Assembly: GCA_022225965.2 (NCBI GenBank)
Contig: JAKJXP020000014.1
Coordinates: 534,148 to 598,147 of the forward strand
DNA: 64,000 nucleotides
Origin: Diatrype stigma
Lineage: Eukaryota; Ascomycota; Sordariomycetes; Xylariales; Diatrypaceae
Direction: 5' to 3'
The notes beneath the pieces were generated by a model, which was not told the origin of the DNA, did no database searches, and was given only the letters and a program-made list of their open reading frames with translations. Position numbers and translations under genes: made by a program. Below, piece after piece: positions 47,110 to 59,152 of the stretch; within the stretch, counting starts at the first letter, position 1, and every line of letters starts with the position of its first letter.

Positions 47110-48795
47110 CAGGCTTGATTTCGATTCCCCCAATATGATTTCAAAAGGGGAACTATCCATATGTGATCATATACGCGGAAGGGGGGGGGAGGGGGGGGTT
47201 ATGGTAATATTGTATATATGTATATTTAGTCACAGCTTCGGGGTTGTATATATGTTGATGCTGGGAATTTTAATCATATGCCGTACATCGATGTCTTGGT
47301 TGGGCCATAGGCTGTTAGAGATAAAATCCGTCACGAAATTGTAGGGAACCCTTGGTAGGCAATGTTAGTAAGTTAATGCGTGAGTGTACAGCCCTTGATT
47401 GTGATTGGGTTTATTGTCACAACGTCAATCAGACGCCTGCTTGCAGAAAAAGGCAAGAAGGGTATCACCAATCCTTAACCCTGATACCTACTCCCTACTT
47501 CTCAGTTAACCTAGCCTCATCAACATTCTGAACCTACACACCAGCACTACTACTGTCGTGGGACTTACTCTCCGGTAAGGGGTTAAGACCTAGGCTGACT
47601 ACTTCCTCGAGATCCGGGGATGATGTGGAATCTGAGCTACATAAAAGCCAGCACCATCGAGGGATTGACGTGATGGCGATGGTACTGTACAGCCCCCTCT
47701 CCCACGAGCAAGGGGGGCGCAGGGCGGTGGGCGGTGGGCGGTGGCAAGGCCAGCACACAACCCCTCGGTGAAGCGAATACAGTCAGGGACACCTGTGACA
47801 AGCAGGTGTATTGTTGCTTTGAGGGCTTCGACTTCGGCGGATAAGGTGTAAAGTCACCAAGTACTCTGCCTAGGACTTGTGTGATCGAGGCGGACTACAT
47901 GCGTGGATTTGGTCACTGTCGAAGAAACTAGATACCTCCTACGTGGCTAAGGTAGGTAAAAGAATACAGATTCAATAGAGCAATCGAGGTACCATGTATA
48001 CCTAGGCATATTGATTGTATCCATGGATGCTGGTGGTCTATGCTGGCGGTACCTAAGCACCTGGTACCTGGTAAACCACCAGTCCCGGCTGGATGCCTAT
48101 TAACTAACTACTGGCTGACATTGACCTTATCAAGTCGAATAACAGTTTCCTCTCCTAAGCAGACCTCCATAGTCTAGTGGTTATGTCTTCGCCTTGCAAC
48201 GAAACATAACCAAAAGGTCACAGGTTCGATTTCTGTTTATGTCCTCTATGGTTCATGAGCGCTACCCAGTCTATCTGACTGGGCTCTGGTGACCCATGGG
48301 CTGTAGAGGTTGACGAGGCATGGGCAAGGTCGCCTGGGGCTGCGCTGAGAGGCGATGGGAAAAGCCCATATTTAGCCTCATCACTAGTGTCCTCCCATAT
48401 CAATGGTCTTTAGGAGCCGAGAGATAGACATGGATTTGGAGAAAATGACCATGCTTCTGTGACTCAATCCCTTGTCCTTTTAAGCAAAGCTCGACTGCGC
48501 TATGCAGGACCGGTGATATTTCCCATCATGCAGCAACATACTGGCCTGTTCCTGACAAGCGCAGGCGGGTTGGGTAATTGGTTGAAGTAGCAGACTAAAG
48601 GATTTTATGCTCTGATGATATAGTTATCGCCAGTCGCATAGAAACCCTCGAGGACTACGAGCTTATGTTCTTTACGATGAGTTCCACATGGAGTGAATAT
48701 AAGTTGGAACCGAAGGGAAGTTACTTCAAAAGCCCAACGCAGTCCCAGAAAAGGGGATGTTCGATGGACCCGAGGGCTTGGTCATGGGAATTCGG
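47110..48795. other. Convergent intergenic region between the RBR ligase and palC
   Basis: About 1.7 kb with no supported protein gene. It contains a G-rich run (about 47178-47199), TACCTA words and the tRNA-like element at 48166-48252. Confidence 0.55.
48166..48252 (+). ncRNA. tRNA-like element with pol III A/B boxes and fused hairpin
   Basis: TAGTCTAGTGG (48171-48180 region) matches a pol III A box as in fungal tRNA-Pro/Gln, and CAGGTTCGATTTCTG carries a B box inside a five-pair T-arm. CCATAG (48167-48172) pairs with CTATGG (48246-48251) like an acceptor stem. Between them, GGTTATGT (from 48179) pairs perfectly with ACATAACC. The stem continues as TTCG/CGAA, with one bulged C, around an 8-nt loop CCTTGCAA. 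This does not give a normal D arm plus seven-base anticodon loop, and about eight extra bases separate the T arm from the acceptor strand. It is probably a diverged tRNA or tRNA-derived transcript. Confidence 0.5.
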
Positions 48796-50312
48796 CTAAT
48801 AATATGGCCTAGTACTGGCGCTTCTGTATTCTGTCTGTGTCCCAGGGAAAGCACCGATGGGTGCATCGACTGCCGTCTTTTCCTCGTCGTCGGAGCTTAG
48901 ATTGTCCTGGCCAAAATCGTCGGACCTATCGGGTGGAGCACGCATTGCTTCCAGAGACTGCCTATCGAGTTCTGGAAGTACGTAGGGCTTCAAGCTGTGT
49001 ATTTCCCTTCCCGAAGGTAAAGTAGATAATAATGTCGCTGGTGAAGGCACCGTTTGGGTAAGTATCTGTAGACAGGTCAGCGACGCTGATAAGTAAGCAA
49101 GCAATTGGGCAAGCAAGCAAGTTACTCATCGCTTACGGTATCGTTCTCCTTAGACCACTTTGCTTCTAACATTTCGATCACACGGGTTTCTTCCATTCTG
49201 CCTGCATCAGCCCCCCAGCTAGTGCCTCTCTCAACCTTCTTATCCTCCCGTCTTTCAGACCAACCCTTCTTTAAGCGGCTGAGGCTCGGGCCCTTTTTCG
49301 CTTCTTGCTGAATCTCAACCCCCAGCTCCTGGAGACCACAATGCAGCCAACCTAGGGCGTTGCCAGTTTGACCCGACAGTTCCGCATCGATCGCAAAGAA
49401 GCGACAAGCCCTTGCACGGCATGTCTTGCGAAGATCCTCTAGGTACCGCAGCAGCGAGTCATTGAGCTTCGACAGCCCCTTTCCTGGCGATTGACACAAG
49501 GACGAGGCCTGAGCCGCATGGTCGGCAGCGGCAAGACACAGGCGGGCAAAAAGGTGAGCTCGGACCTTAGGAATCTCTGGAGCCCTATACATCCATTCCC
49601 TATCGTTTTTGTTGCGGTCTTGGGCTACCACAGCGGGGTATGGGTCATCTTTTAGGACCGCCAAGAGGGTAGCCTCTGCCAATGCAAGCGAGGCCAAGGC
49701 CCGCGTAGTCGAGGGGGCAATGTCCGTACATGGCGGGCTCGTAGTCAGAGCTTCCGCGCGGCGGGCAAGATAATCGTGTATAGAAGCAGCATCTAGAAGA
49801 TGCCGCGTAGCCGTGGTGATGGCTGTGGTTCGTTCCTGCGTCCCGACAGGAGCACCAGACGTAACATAAAGAGGATGCAGAGATGCACGGGAGAGCAGAG
49901 TATACGTATATGCCAGGGTGGAGAGCGTGAAGAAGATCTCGTATTCCAGAGACTGGACCTTTACACGGGCGATTTCCTTCCCCGGCACGGCATTGTCTGA
50001 CAGCGTTGGGCGCCACTCGAGAGACGGGGTGAATATCAGCACGACATTCACATCCTCGCCTAGTGGTGATTTGGTGCCCAGACCAGCATCGATGGCCAGG
50101 AGATAGGGCAGATAGCTGTTCAAGCTGCTGATTACGGAAGTGAGGTTAGGTGGCTGCGAAGCAGGAGGTAGTCTCTTGTGCTTCTTCAGAGCATCTCTTA
50201 CGACACCACGATGCGCACTTGCGCTGAGGGGCAGAGAGGGGTGGGACTCGCAATTGAAGCTGGAGGAAAAGGAGAAGGCCGATGTGGTCGGTAACGTGAA
50301 TGGGAATGGCAT
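48796..50312 (-). CDS. palC: pH-response regulator PalC (BRO1-domain protein)
   Basis: Two exons, 50312-49137 and 49065-48796, joined in phase 0 ([34 protein letters not shown]), giving 481 aa. The start [32 protein letters not shown] is the highly typical PalC N-terminus. The body is an alpha-helical BRO1-like domain ([17 protein letters not shown]...[13 protein letters not shown], then [20 protein letters not shown] and [23 protein letters not shown]). The C-terminus is acidic ([22 protein letters not shown]). The known role is in the Pal/Rim ambient-pH pathway, recruiting ESCRT-III Vps32 at pH-sensing plasma-membrane sites so that PacC is processed at alkaline pH. It is divergent from alg6, with a MITE in the shared upstream region. 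Confidence 0.95.
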
Positions 50313-50520
50313 GTTTGAAGATCCAGTTTCATTAAAAAAAAGTATTAAAAAAAGTACTAGTTTGGAGGAGGGGATCGCAACCAGGAATCAGGTAACGGAC
50401 ATTGCACTTATATACCTCCAAGGTAAGGTTCGTGGATGATGGATAATGTCTACCTGTCTGTCAGTCACTCGGGGCTGTCAGGGTGTGTATCACATCACCA
50501 CCACCTGCAGTAAAAGTAAC

Positions 50521-50556
50521 CTTGGCCAGGTACTTGGCCAGGTACTTGGCCAGGTA
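50521..50556. repeat. CTTGGCCAGGTA x3 tandem repeat
   Basis: Three exact 12-bp copies containing the palindromic TGGCCA core. They lie between palC and the MITE. Confidence 0.92.
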
Positions 50557-50668
50557 CCTGGAAACCAGCATCAACGATTAAGTTCCAATACTGCCCCGTG
50601 TAACGCGAACTTTCAAGCCACAGGTGTAAGTACAATGACGGGACTATATGTACAGCACTTAGTAAGTA

Positions 50669-50964
50669 CAGTTGCGAAGGGTCTTACATGTTAACGTCTC
50701 CATATGGCCCACGATATGCCACAAATAGGTTAGCGATGTACCTCCCATACAATTTATATAGAATGCTACATGCTTCAGTGATCTACCCGTTGCTCCAGTC
50801 ATCAAAAGCTAGGGCCAAAGTGAAGAAATGTGGTGATAATTATGCATTGGCAGCATACAGGCTTGTTACATCTCATATAAATGATATAGAGGTATACATG
50901 CTAATGAAAAGAGGGCATATTGTGGGAAAATGGAACCGCTAACATGTAAGACCCTTCGCAACTG
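50669..50964. mobile_element. TA-flanked MITE with 28-bp terminal inverted repeats
   Basis: The left TIR (50669-50696) begins CAGTTGCGAAGGGTCTTACA and the right TIR (50937-50964) is its reverse complement, with one mismatch in 28 bp. The element is bounded by TA on both sides (50667-50668 and 50965-50966), the target-site duplication of the Tc1/mariner/pogo group, and is 296 bp long. It carries no transposase; an 84-codon open frame inside has no recognisable motif. It fits a non-autonomous Tc1/mariner-type (pogo/Fot1-like) MITE. Confidence 0.9.
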
Positions 50965-51356
50965 TATAATACCCCATAGGCATTATGCGCTACCCAAGCT
51001 GGCTGCAAGCCACACGGTATCCCGCAGTCCTTGACGGTCACTATCGATAGGGGCCAGGCACTGGGGTCAGGGAACACCTGAACACCTGCAGCGTTAGGGC
51101 AGCTGAGACCCTTGCTCAGTACAAGTGCAAAGTACCTGATTACATGTACAATACAAAGCAGCCAAATAAGCAAATAGAGTAAATCAGCAAATGCTATTTG
51201 TTGTGAAGCTGCATCGGCGTCACGATTTTCTTTGATTTTCTTCGATTTTCTTCAATTGTTTACACTGAAGTTCGTTCCAAGGTTTCCTTTGCACATCGTC
51301 GACCTCATGCAGGTGCCAATCCCGTAAAATCTGACCCGACACCTTCAGCAGTGACC

Positions 51357-53217
51357 ATGGCTTCTGCCTCGCCGTCAACCCACAAGCCGCGGCGCAAGGC
51401 CAACAAACCCTCCCCGTTCGAACCCAAGGTGGTCAAGGCCGAAGCTCTCGTCCGAACGCCCTCCTTCCCTCTCGCTGCCATCCTGTGGCCGGCCAGGAGC
51501 TCTCTGTCACAATGGGAGGTCCTGCCTCTGATCCTCATGGCTGTCGGCCTGTTCAGGTGGGCGGCTGGGCTGTGGGGTTACTCTGGTGCGTCCTGATCCG
51601 ATCCGTTGTTCTGCTTCGTACGTCTCGGGCTTGACTGACAGTATCGCTTGTTCTCCCGTCTCAGGTTTCCATAAGCCCCCCATGTTCGGAGACTACGAAG
51701 CGCAGAGGCACTGGATGGAAATCACGACGCACCTTCCCATATCGCAATGGTATTTCCACGACCTCGAGTGGTGGGGTCTCGACTACCCCCCCTTGACGGC
51801 CTACCACAGCTGGATGCTGGGCAAGGTCGGCTCGTTGATCGACCCTTCCTGGTTCGCTCTCTACACCTCGCGCGGTTCCGACGATCCAACCCTCAAGATC
51901 TTCATGAGAGCCACGGTCATCGTCTCGGAATACCTGACCTACATCCCTGCCGCCGTTATCTTCGTCCGGAGATTCAGCAAGCTGCTTGGAGTTGCGCAGT
52001 GGACCGCGTCGGTAGCTCTTGTTGCTATCCTCATGCAGCCTGCCACCATCCTCATTGACCATGTTCACTTTCAGTACAACACCGTCATGCTGGGCTTCGT
52101 TCTAGCGAGCATGTCGAGCATGGTGGCTGGACGGTATATGTGGGCGTCCATATTCTTTGTTGGCGCCCTAGGTTTCAAGCAGATGGCCCTGTACTATGCG
52201 CCAGTGGTATTTGCGACCCTCCTCGGCAGCTGCGTGTTTCCGAGAATTAACGTTGCTCGGTTCTTCAGCATTGCTGCCGTCACTATCGCCTCATTCGCGG
52301 TTCTTATCCTACCTATCGTCTTAGGTGCTCTGTTTGATGCTAGCCGGGCAATCGTGGCACGGCCTGATCTTGACGGGCAACGGCTTCCTCTCCCCATATT
52401 CGCCTTCCTGTCGGACTATCTAGACGCGGAAGCCTTCTATTATCCAGTAGTCGAACAGTTGGTTCAGATGATACACCGAGTCTTCCCGTTCGCTCGTGGT
52501 TTGTTCGAGGACAAGGTCGCCAATTTCTGGTGCGCTGCAAATGTAGTCATCAAACTCCGGAAATACCCAACTGCGCTCCTCCAGCAGGCATCACTCGTAG
52601 CCACTCTCGTGTCGATCACCCCGCCTTGCGCCATCATCTTCTTCCGGCCACGCAAGGAACTACTGCCATACGCCTTCGCAGCTACGGCTTGGGGGTTCTT
52701 CTTATTCAGCTACCAAGTTCATGAGAAGAGCGCTCTTCTCCCCCTTCTGCCGATGACAGTTCTTCTTGCAGGGAGACAGGGGCTGGGCAAAGACATCAGA
52801 GCATGGGTTGGATTTGCCAACGTCCTCGGCTCGTGGACGATGTTCCCACTGCTCAAAAGGGTCGATCTACAAGTGCCTTATGCCGTATTGACACTTCTGT
52901 GGACATACCTGTTGGGCCTACCACCAACGTCCATGAGCGCGTACTTTCAAGAAGACCAGAGCCTTCTCGTCCAATGGGGCACGCTGATCCTCCACGGCGG
53001 TTTCTATATCGCCATGGCCGCTTGGCACGTGCTCGAATTGTTCGTCATCCCGCCTGCAGACAAGCCAGACCTCTGGGTCGTTGCCAATGTCGGAGTGGGT
53101 GCTGCTGGATTCATCCTCTGCTACCTCTGGTGCCTGGGAAAGCTAGTGGTGGAGAGCAACATTCTGCCGAAGAAGCTCCCTTGGACGAAGAAGGCGGATA
53201 AGTTCAAAACGCGATGA
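51357..53217 (+). CDS. alg6: Dolichyl pyrophosphate Man9GlcNAc2 alpha-1,3-glucosyltransferase (ALG6)
   Basis: Two exons, 51357-51585 and 51665-53217, joined in phase 1 (WGYSG|FHKPPMFGDYEAQRHWMEIT), giving 593 aa. The first in-frame ATG is 51357. GDYEAQRHWMEIT followed by WYFHDLEWWGLDYPPLTAYHSWMLG is the GT57 family signature; the acidic residue of the GDYEAQ loop matches the region of the catalytic base of yeast Alg6. Multiple hydrophobic segments follow, with the conserved lumenal IDHVHFQYNT and FSYQVHEKSALL motifs. The enzyme adds the first glucose to lipid-linked Man9GlcNAc2 in the ER lumen, using dolichyl-phosphate glucose, before N-glycan transfer. The gene is divergent from palC and convergent with the ABC transporter. 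Confidence 0.95.
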
Positions 53218-53876
53218 TTGGGCTGGACTGGACTGGAGTGGACGCCGCATTTGCGATATTCGCGATTTGTACAAATACTTTTGTGATACCCCCGATAGAT
53301 GCTGCGCATTATGCCATGCGCTACAAATCAAATCTCGTTGAACTTTTGATTTTCTCTGGATTGAAATGGTACGTGTGTGTGCTTGATCGTCTAAGGGTCT
53401 TAGGTTTGGGCTTGGTCATATTCATGATAGACTCATGGGAATGATGTGACGAGTTTGTCAAGTCTCGTCCTATGGTACGGCACGCCCCTTAAGTATGTCA
53501 ATTTTTGTGATACTTCAAACAACTGTCGCACCTAATTAGGATCACCAATCTCTTCAACCATTCCTCTTGAAGCATGTTTGACTTAATTGATTAATCATGG
53601 TTTTTAACTAAACCACTTCAAAATCCCGCTGTGTAGCGGTTTCAATCTATCATGCCCATCTATGTATTCCAGTGACCATCTTTTATCTAGCGTTGTTCTC
53701 ATATAACCACTCTCTTCAGCTCGTACAAGCATGTCATTAATATCATCCCAAACCCCCATGTACGCGACAGCACATCCATCTTGACTTCATTACTTTATTT
53801 CAATTAATAGCATAATCCTCAATCCTAGCCCAGCGAAACGGTTCCGGCTGTTGGAACAGAAGAAGGTGAAGTCACC
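53218..53876. other. Convergent intergenic gap between alg6 and the ABC transporter
   Basis: About 660 bp holding the 3' UTRs of two convergent genes. AT-rich, no gene seen. Confidence 0.6.
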
Positions 53877-56800
53877 TCACTTCTGAGCCTTCTTTCCTGC
53901 CGCCGTCGTTGCTGTTTTTGTTGTCGACTTGGGGGTCTTCTTCTTGGCCAAGAAGTCGAGAGCCTTACCCAGGCCGCCGAACAGACGGTCGAAGCCGAAC
54001 TTCCAGCCGCGGACGCGGACCGTGTAGATGAAGAAGTACACGAGCGCCCAGTTGGAGACGCAGAACGCCAGGAAGATACCGAGGTCTGCAATGGTTCATG
54101 TGATTAGCACAATATCAACGAACCAAAGAATAACCAGAGAGAGTAAAGCCAGAGAGAGCTAGAAGACAGCGTTGAATGTCTCAGGGGTTCAGGGGCGAAG
54201 AGAGGGGAAAAGGGGGAGGGGGGATGGAAAGAAAGCAAAAAAATAAAAAATAAAAGACAGAAACTGTAGAAAAGAAGACGAAAACTCACTCCTCCACTTC
54301 TCATCTGGCCGTATATTCAGCGTCTGCAGATACTGGTCGCCGGACCGGTACGGGCAGTACTCGCAGACCACATCACTATTGTTGCTGCCACCGCCGGCAT
54401 CGGGGTTGAGCAGATATCCACCGGCGGCGTCGGCAAAGGCGCCCGCGTAGGCGGAGCAGGTCTGGCCGGGAGGCGCGTAGAACCGCGCCGTCTCGGTCCC
54501 CGGGGCGCACTCGACGAGCTGCCCACTCAGCGTCGCCGCCAGCATGCCGCTGATCCAATACGTCGCCGGGTTGATCCAGTACATCCAGTACTTCCAGAAG
54601 GCCGGGAGCGTCGAGTAGGGGCGCACCACGCCGTTGAACAGGCCGAACATGACGAAGAAGAAGGGCAGGACCTGGTTTTTTGGTGTCGTTCGTTAGTTCA
54701 GCTCCGACGGAAAAGGGGGGGCGCTTAGTCGATTCAAGCAAGTAACTAGAAGGCAGACAAAACTTACGTTGGAAATGACGGTGAAGCTCGGCGCGAAGGC
54801 GCAGATCCACTGGCCCCAAGAGCTCATGAAGAGGTAGACGAGGACGGACATGAGGAAGGTGTAGCCGGAGGCGGCGCTCTCGGTAGGCAGGCCCGTGGCC
54901 CAGTACCAGAGGACCCAGTAGAGGAGGGCGGAGACGACGGCGGTGGGGACCTCGGCGAGGATGTTGGCGGTGCAGAGGGCGGCCCAGCCGTAGATGCGGG
55001 CGGGGTACTCGCGGGCCTGCCAGAGCGCCAGGTTGTCGTCGAACTTGGGCACCACGGCGTTGACGATGGTCGGCGGGATCGTCACGATCAGGAAGCACGT
55101 GAACATCCGGTTCTGCATGTCCTGCACCGTGTGGCCCAGCTGCCAGAACGTGAACCCGTTGAAGATGCCCATCACCACCGCCACGAACAGCTTGCCGTAC
55201 ACGTACGACGGGTCCCGCCACTGCTGCCGGAACACCCGCTTCGTCAGCTCCACCGTCTGCCGCCACGCCGGCGCCGCGTACTCGCGGTACTGCTGCTTCT
55301 GCTCTTGCTCGGTGGCGGTGGCGGTACCGCTGGGTTGGGCGAGGGCCCGCCGCTGGGAGACCCGGTCGATCTCCTCGACGACGCGCCGCGCCTGCTCGCT
55401 GCGCAGCCACTCCTCGTTCCAGTCGACCTTGGAGCCGTCGGGCCGGCGGTGCGGCCGCGCGGCCGTCTCGAGGATGAACTCGGCGACGTTCTTGGCCGGC
55501 GGGCAGACCGCGCCGCGCTCTGCGAAGTACTCGATCACGTCCCGCCCGTTCTCGCCGATCGGCCCGAAGTAGAAGGTGTTGCCGCCCGGGTTCAGCGCGA
55601 GCACCATGTCGAACTGCTGGATCAGCACCGAGCTGGGCTGGTGGATACTGTAAATACGTCGTCATGTAAGCAACCGTACATACTTCTAACTCTTTCAAGA
55701 AAGGGGGGACAAATCAAAAAGAAGATATGTCATGTCATCACAGAATAATAATCGGTCCGATGACCATGATAAGGGGGTGGGGGAGGTTCTACTTACGTGC
55801 ATACGATCGCCTGCCCAGCCCGACTGAGCTTCTTGAGGAAGCGCACGATGGAATACGCGGATTGGGAATCGAGACCGGACGTGGGCTCGTCGAGGAACAG
55901 GAGCAGTGAGGGCTTGGCGGCGAGCTCGACGCCGATGGTCAGGCGCTTGCGCTGCTCGACGCCGAGGGACTTGATGATGGCGTCCTGGAGGTCGCCGAGC
56001 TCGAGCAGGTCGATGATGCGGTCGACGTAGGCGAGCTTCTCGGCGCGGGGCACGGCGGCCTCCTGGCGCAGCAGGGCCGAGAACTCGATGGCCTCGCGCA
56101 CCGTCTGCGTCCGGTCGTGGATGTCGCCCTGCAGGCAGAAGCCCGTGTTGCGCTGGAAGTCCGGGCCCAGGGGGCTGCCGTCGACGAACATGTCGCCCGT
56201 CACCACCCCCGTCTTCTGCCGCTGCGACAGCGTGTTCAGCAGCGTCGTCTTGCCCGCCCCCGACGCCCCCATCAGCGCCACCATGATCCCCGGCTTCGCG
56301 TACCCGCTGACCTTGTTCAGCAGCCGCCGCTCGCCCCCCATGTACGGCACCGTGTACTCGACGTCGCGCCACGTGAAGACCGCGTCGCTCTTCGTCAGCT
56401 TCTCCATCGACTCCTCCTTTTCTTCCTTTTCACCCTGCTCGCGAACCGGTTGACGACCGCTATCATCGCCGCTGCCGCTGCCGCCCATGATAGTCGAGGA
56501 CTCGCTGCTGTCAGCGCCGCCGTTGCCGCCGCCGCCGATGGCTTTCTCTTCGTCGGCAGGTGCGGCGGCCTTGCGCTTCTGCTCCTTGGCCTTGCGGGTC
56601 TTCTTGAAGATCAAGGCGCCGCCGCCGCCCTCGCGGAAGCTGACCAGCTCGGTGGCCACGGCGGTGATCCCGATGTAGAGGACGGCGAAGGCGATGAGCA
56701 CGCCGAAGTTGCGCCAGAGGTTGGACCGGCTATAGCTGTACGCCGTCTGGAGGTAGTCGTCGCCCGAGACGCTGTGGCCGTTGACGGGGGCGCCGCTGAG

Positions 56801-59152
56801 GGCGCAGCCCTGGTACTCGGGGAGGACGCCCGGGCCCTGGGGCACCAGCATGTCGGGGCTGCACTCCATGACGCGGCCGGAGAACTCGTTGGCCATGACG
56901 GCCTCGAAGGCGTAGCTGATGGGGTTCACCCAGTACAGCCAGCCGAACCAGATGTAGTCGGTCAGCAGCTGGGTCTTGGGCAGCACGTAGCCCGTGTAGA
57001 TGACCAGCAGGTTGAGCGCGATGCCCGAGAAGCGCACGGCCGTGTCGATCTCGGGGCTCAGGGCGGCGAACATGCGGTACATGGCCGTCAGCATCATGGT
57101 GGTGGTGTAGACGTACAGCATGTAGATCCAGAACCGGCCGGCCTCGACGGCCAGGCCCGTCATGAAGTACATGGTCAGGCCGAAGATGGCGACCTGGACG
57201 GCGACGACGGGGAAGTCCTGGACGACGCGGGCGAGGGAGACGGCCGAGGGCCGGTAGAAGGCGTAGTCGTCGTGGCGGGCGACGACGGCGCGGCCCGACA
57301 CGGCCTTGCTCAGCTCGGACATCTGCAGCCAGCCGAGGAAGACGATGGAGAAGAAGGCGGTGCCGCCGCGGGTGAAGGCGCCGGCCGTGTCGAGCGCCTG
57401 CCCGTGGAAGAGCGAGCCGACGATCAGGCCGTTGGAGATGACGATGAACAGCTTGGTCCAGAGCGCCGTCTTGTCGCCGAGCAGCAGCCAGAACTCGCGC
57501 TGCGAGCAGGCCCAGACCTGGCGCGGGAACGAGACCGTGTAGGGCGACTTCTTGCGCACGTTGCGCGACTTGGACTCGCGCACGGCGCCCTCGAAGCTGC
57601 GCGCGTCCGCGTACCCCGTCTGGTGCAGGTGGCGCTTGTACTCGGCCACGTCGGCCAGGAGGCGCTGGTAGTTGGGCGAGGCGCGAAAGGCGCGCTCGAG
57701 CTCCTCGGCCGTCCGGGGCGCGCGGTGCTCGAACCCGGGCCGGAACCGGCGCTCGTTGGGGTCCGTCACCGCCGTCAGGAAGTCGGCCGTCGTCTGCCGC
57801 TCCGGGCACTCGAACCCCAGGCCGACGAAGTACGGCTTGGCCTCCCGCGCCGGCCCGCAGAAGATCTGCCGCCCCTGGTCGATCACCAGCACCTTGTCCA
57901 TCACCTCGTAGATGCCCTCGCCCGCCTGGTACAGCGTCACCAGCGTCGTGCGGTTGCTGATGTCCGTCATGATGCGCAGGGACCGCGCGTAGTCCAGCGC
58001 GGTCGAGGCGTCCAGCCCGCGCGTCGAGTTGTCCCACGCGATCACCGTCGACTTGGACGCGAGCGTCTCGGCGATGGACACGCGCTTGCGCTCGCCGCCC
58101 GAGACCCCGCGGATGTAGTCGTCGCCGATGAGGGTGTTCTTCGTGTGGCTGATGCCGAACATCCGCAGCAGCGCGTTGGCAATGATGGGGATCTCCTCCT
58201 TGGCGCTGCGCTTGGTCTTGTTCATCAGGGCGAAGGTGAGGGTCTTCCAGACGCTCAGCGAGGCGAAGTGCACGTCGTCCTCGTCGTTGTACGTCACCTC
58301 ACCCCGGTACAGCTTCTTCTGCGTCTCGGCCGGGATGCCGCCGTAGGAGACGTCGCCCTCGACGGCTGCGAACGAGTCGCGGTTGTTGCTGACGGCCTTG
58401 AGGAACGTGCTGCAGCCCGAGCCGGGGCGTCCAAGCACGAGCATCATCTCGCCGTCCCGCACGCAGCCGGTGAAATCGTGAATGAGAGCACGAGTCGGCG
58501 GTTTCCTGAACCTCAGAGAAGGCAGGACCCGGCAGAGGAGGTGGTACAAGTCGGGCCCGAACGTCCCGATGATGGCGTCCGGAACGGTGCGGACAAGACT
58601 CGCCGTGCTGCCCACGCCCTTGACCGTGAGATTCTCATAGATGAGGCCAATCTTCTTGGCAGAGGACCCGGCCTCGGTTCGCTTCTCAAAGTGACCTTCC
58701 CGCATGAACTCGCCCAGCTCGAACTCATCCTCTGACTCGTCGTCGACATCGCCCCCCTCGATCTGGACACCGTCTTCATTTTTGGCGTCGTCCTGTGCTG
58801 ACGAGAACCTTCTCTTAGCGGTAGCATGGCTCCTGGTGCGGCTTATGCTCAACTTGCTGGCCTGCGTGTCCCTGGTTCTCGTCTTGTGCAGCTGGATGAG
58901 GTCGTTCCGGAGAGCCTCATATTCTTGCAGTGCTCTGTCTTCGTGGATCTCGCCAACATCGCGTTCACCCCAGGTGCCACTCCGATCTACGTCGGGTTCA
59001 GAAGAGCCACTACCAGATGGAGAGGCTCTTTCTCCGGCTGCTTGTGCCTCAACCGCATCTATATCATCGTCTTGATGCCACGGATTTGGTTGAGGCCGCG
59101 AGTTTGTACGGCGGATGGCCTCGCCGTCTCGTGTAAGCGGAGTGCTCCACAT
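53877..59152 (-). CDS. PDR/CDR-type ABC multidrug transporter (ABC-G)
   Basis: Four exons: 59152-55797, 55647-54768, 54671-54290 and 54085-53877, giving 1,608 aa, with clear GTAAGT/GTGAGT donors. It has the reverse (NBD-TMD)2 layout of full-size ABC-G pumps. NBD1: Walker A GRPGSGCST (about residue 242) with the Cys-for-Lys typical of PDR pumps, signature VSGGERKRVS (351), Walker B VIAWDNSTRGLDAST (375). TMD1 follows, ending NPISYAFEAVMANEF. NBD2: Walker A GASGAGKTTLL (964), degenerate signature LGVEQRKRL, Walker B LLLFLDEPTSGLD (1087), and H-loop IVCTIHQPS built across intron 1. TMD2 ends WKFGFDRLFGGLG. The family exports hydrophobic drugs and fungicides at the plasma membrane; substrate not predictable. 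The linker is Gly/Ser and Lys/Glu-rich. Confidence 0.96.

Larger units (their letters stand above)
50313..51356. promoter_or_regulatory. Divergent palC/alg6 upstream region
   Basis: About 1.04 kb between two divergent starts. It contains a 12-bp tandem repeat (50521-50556) and a 296-bp MITE (50669-50964). What remains for promoter function is about 350 bp on the palC side and about 390 bp on the alg6 side. A CTTTGATTTTCTTCGATTTTCTTC tract lies near 51230 on the alg6 side. Confidence 0.6.

Noticed and set aside
50688..50942. An 84-codon frame inside the TA-flanked MITE
   Set aside because: Its start lies in one TIR and its stop in the other, and it has no transposase motif; probably chance.
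56117..58735. A very long (872-codon) open frame opposite the ABC transporter
   Set aside because: It lies exactly antisense to a highly GC-biased real coding exon. Its peptide is rich in Arg/His/Gly/Val/Ala repeats with no domain, as expected for a shadow frame.
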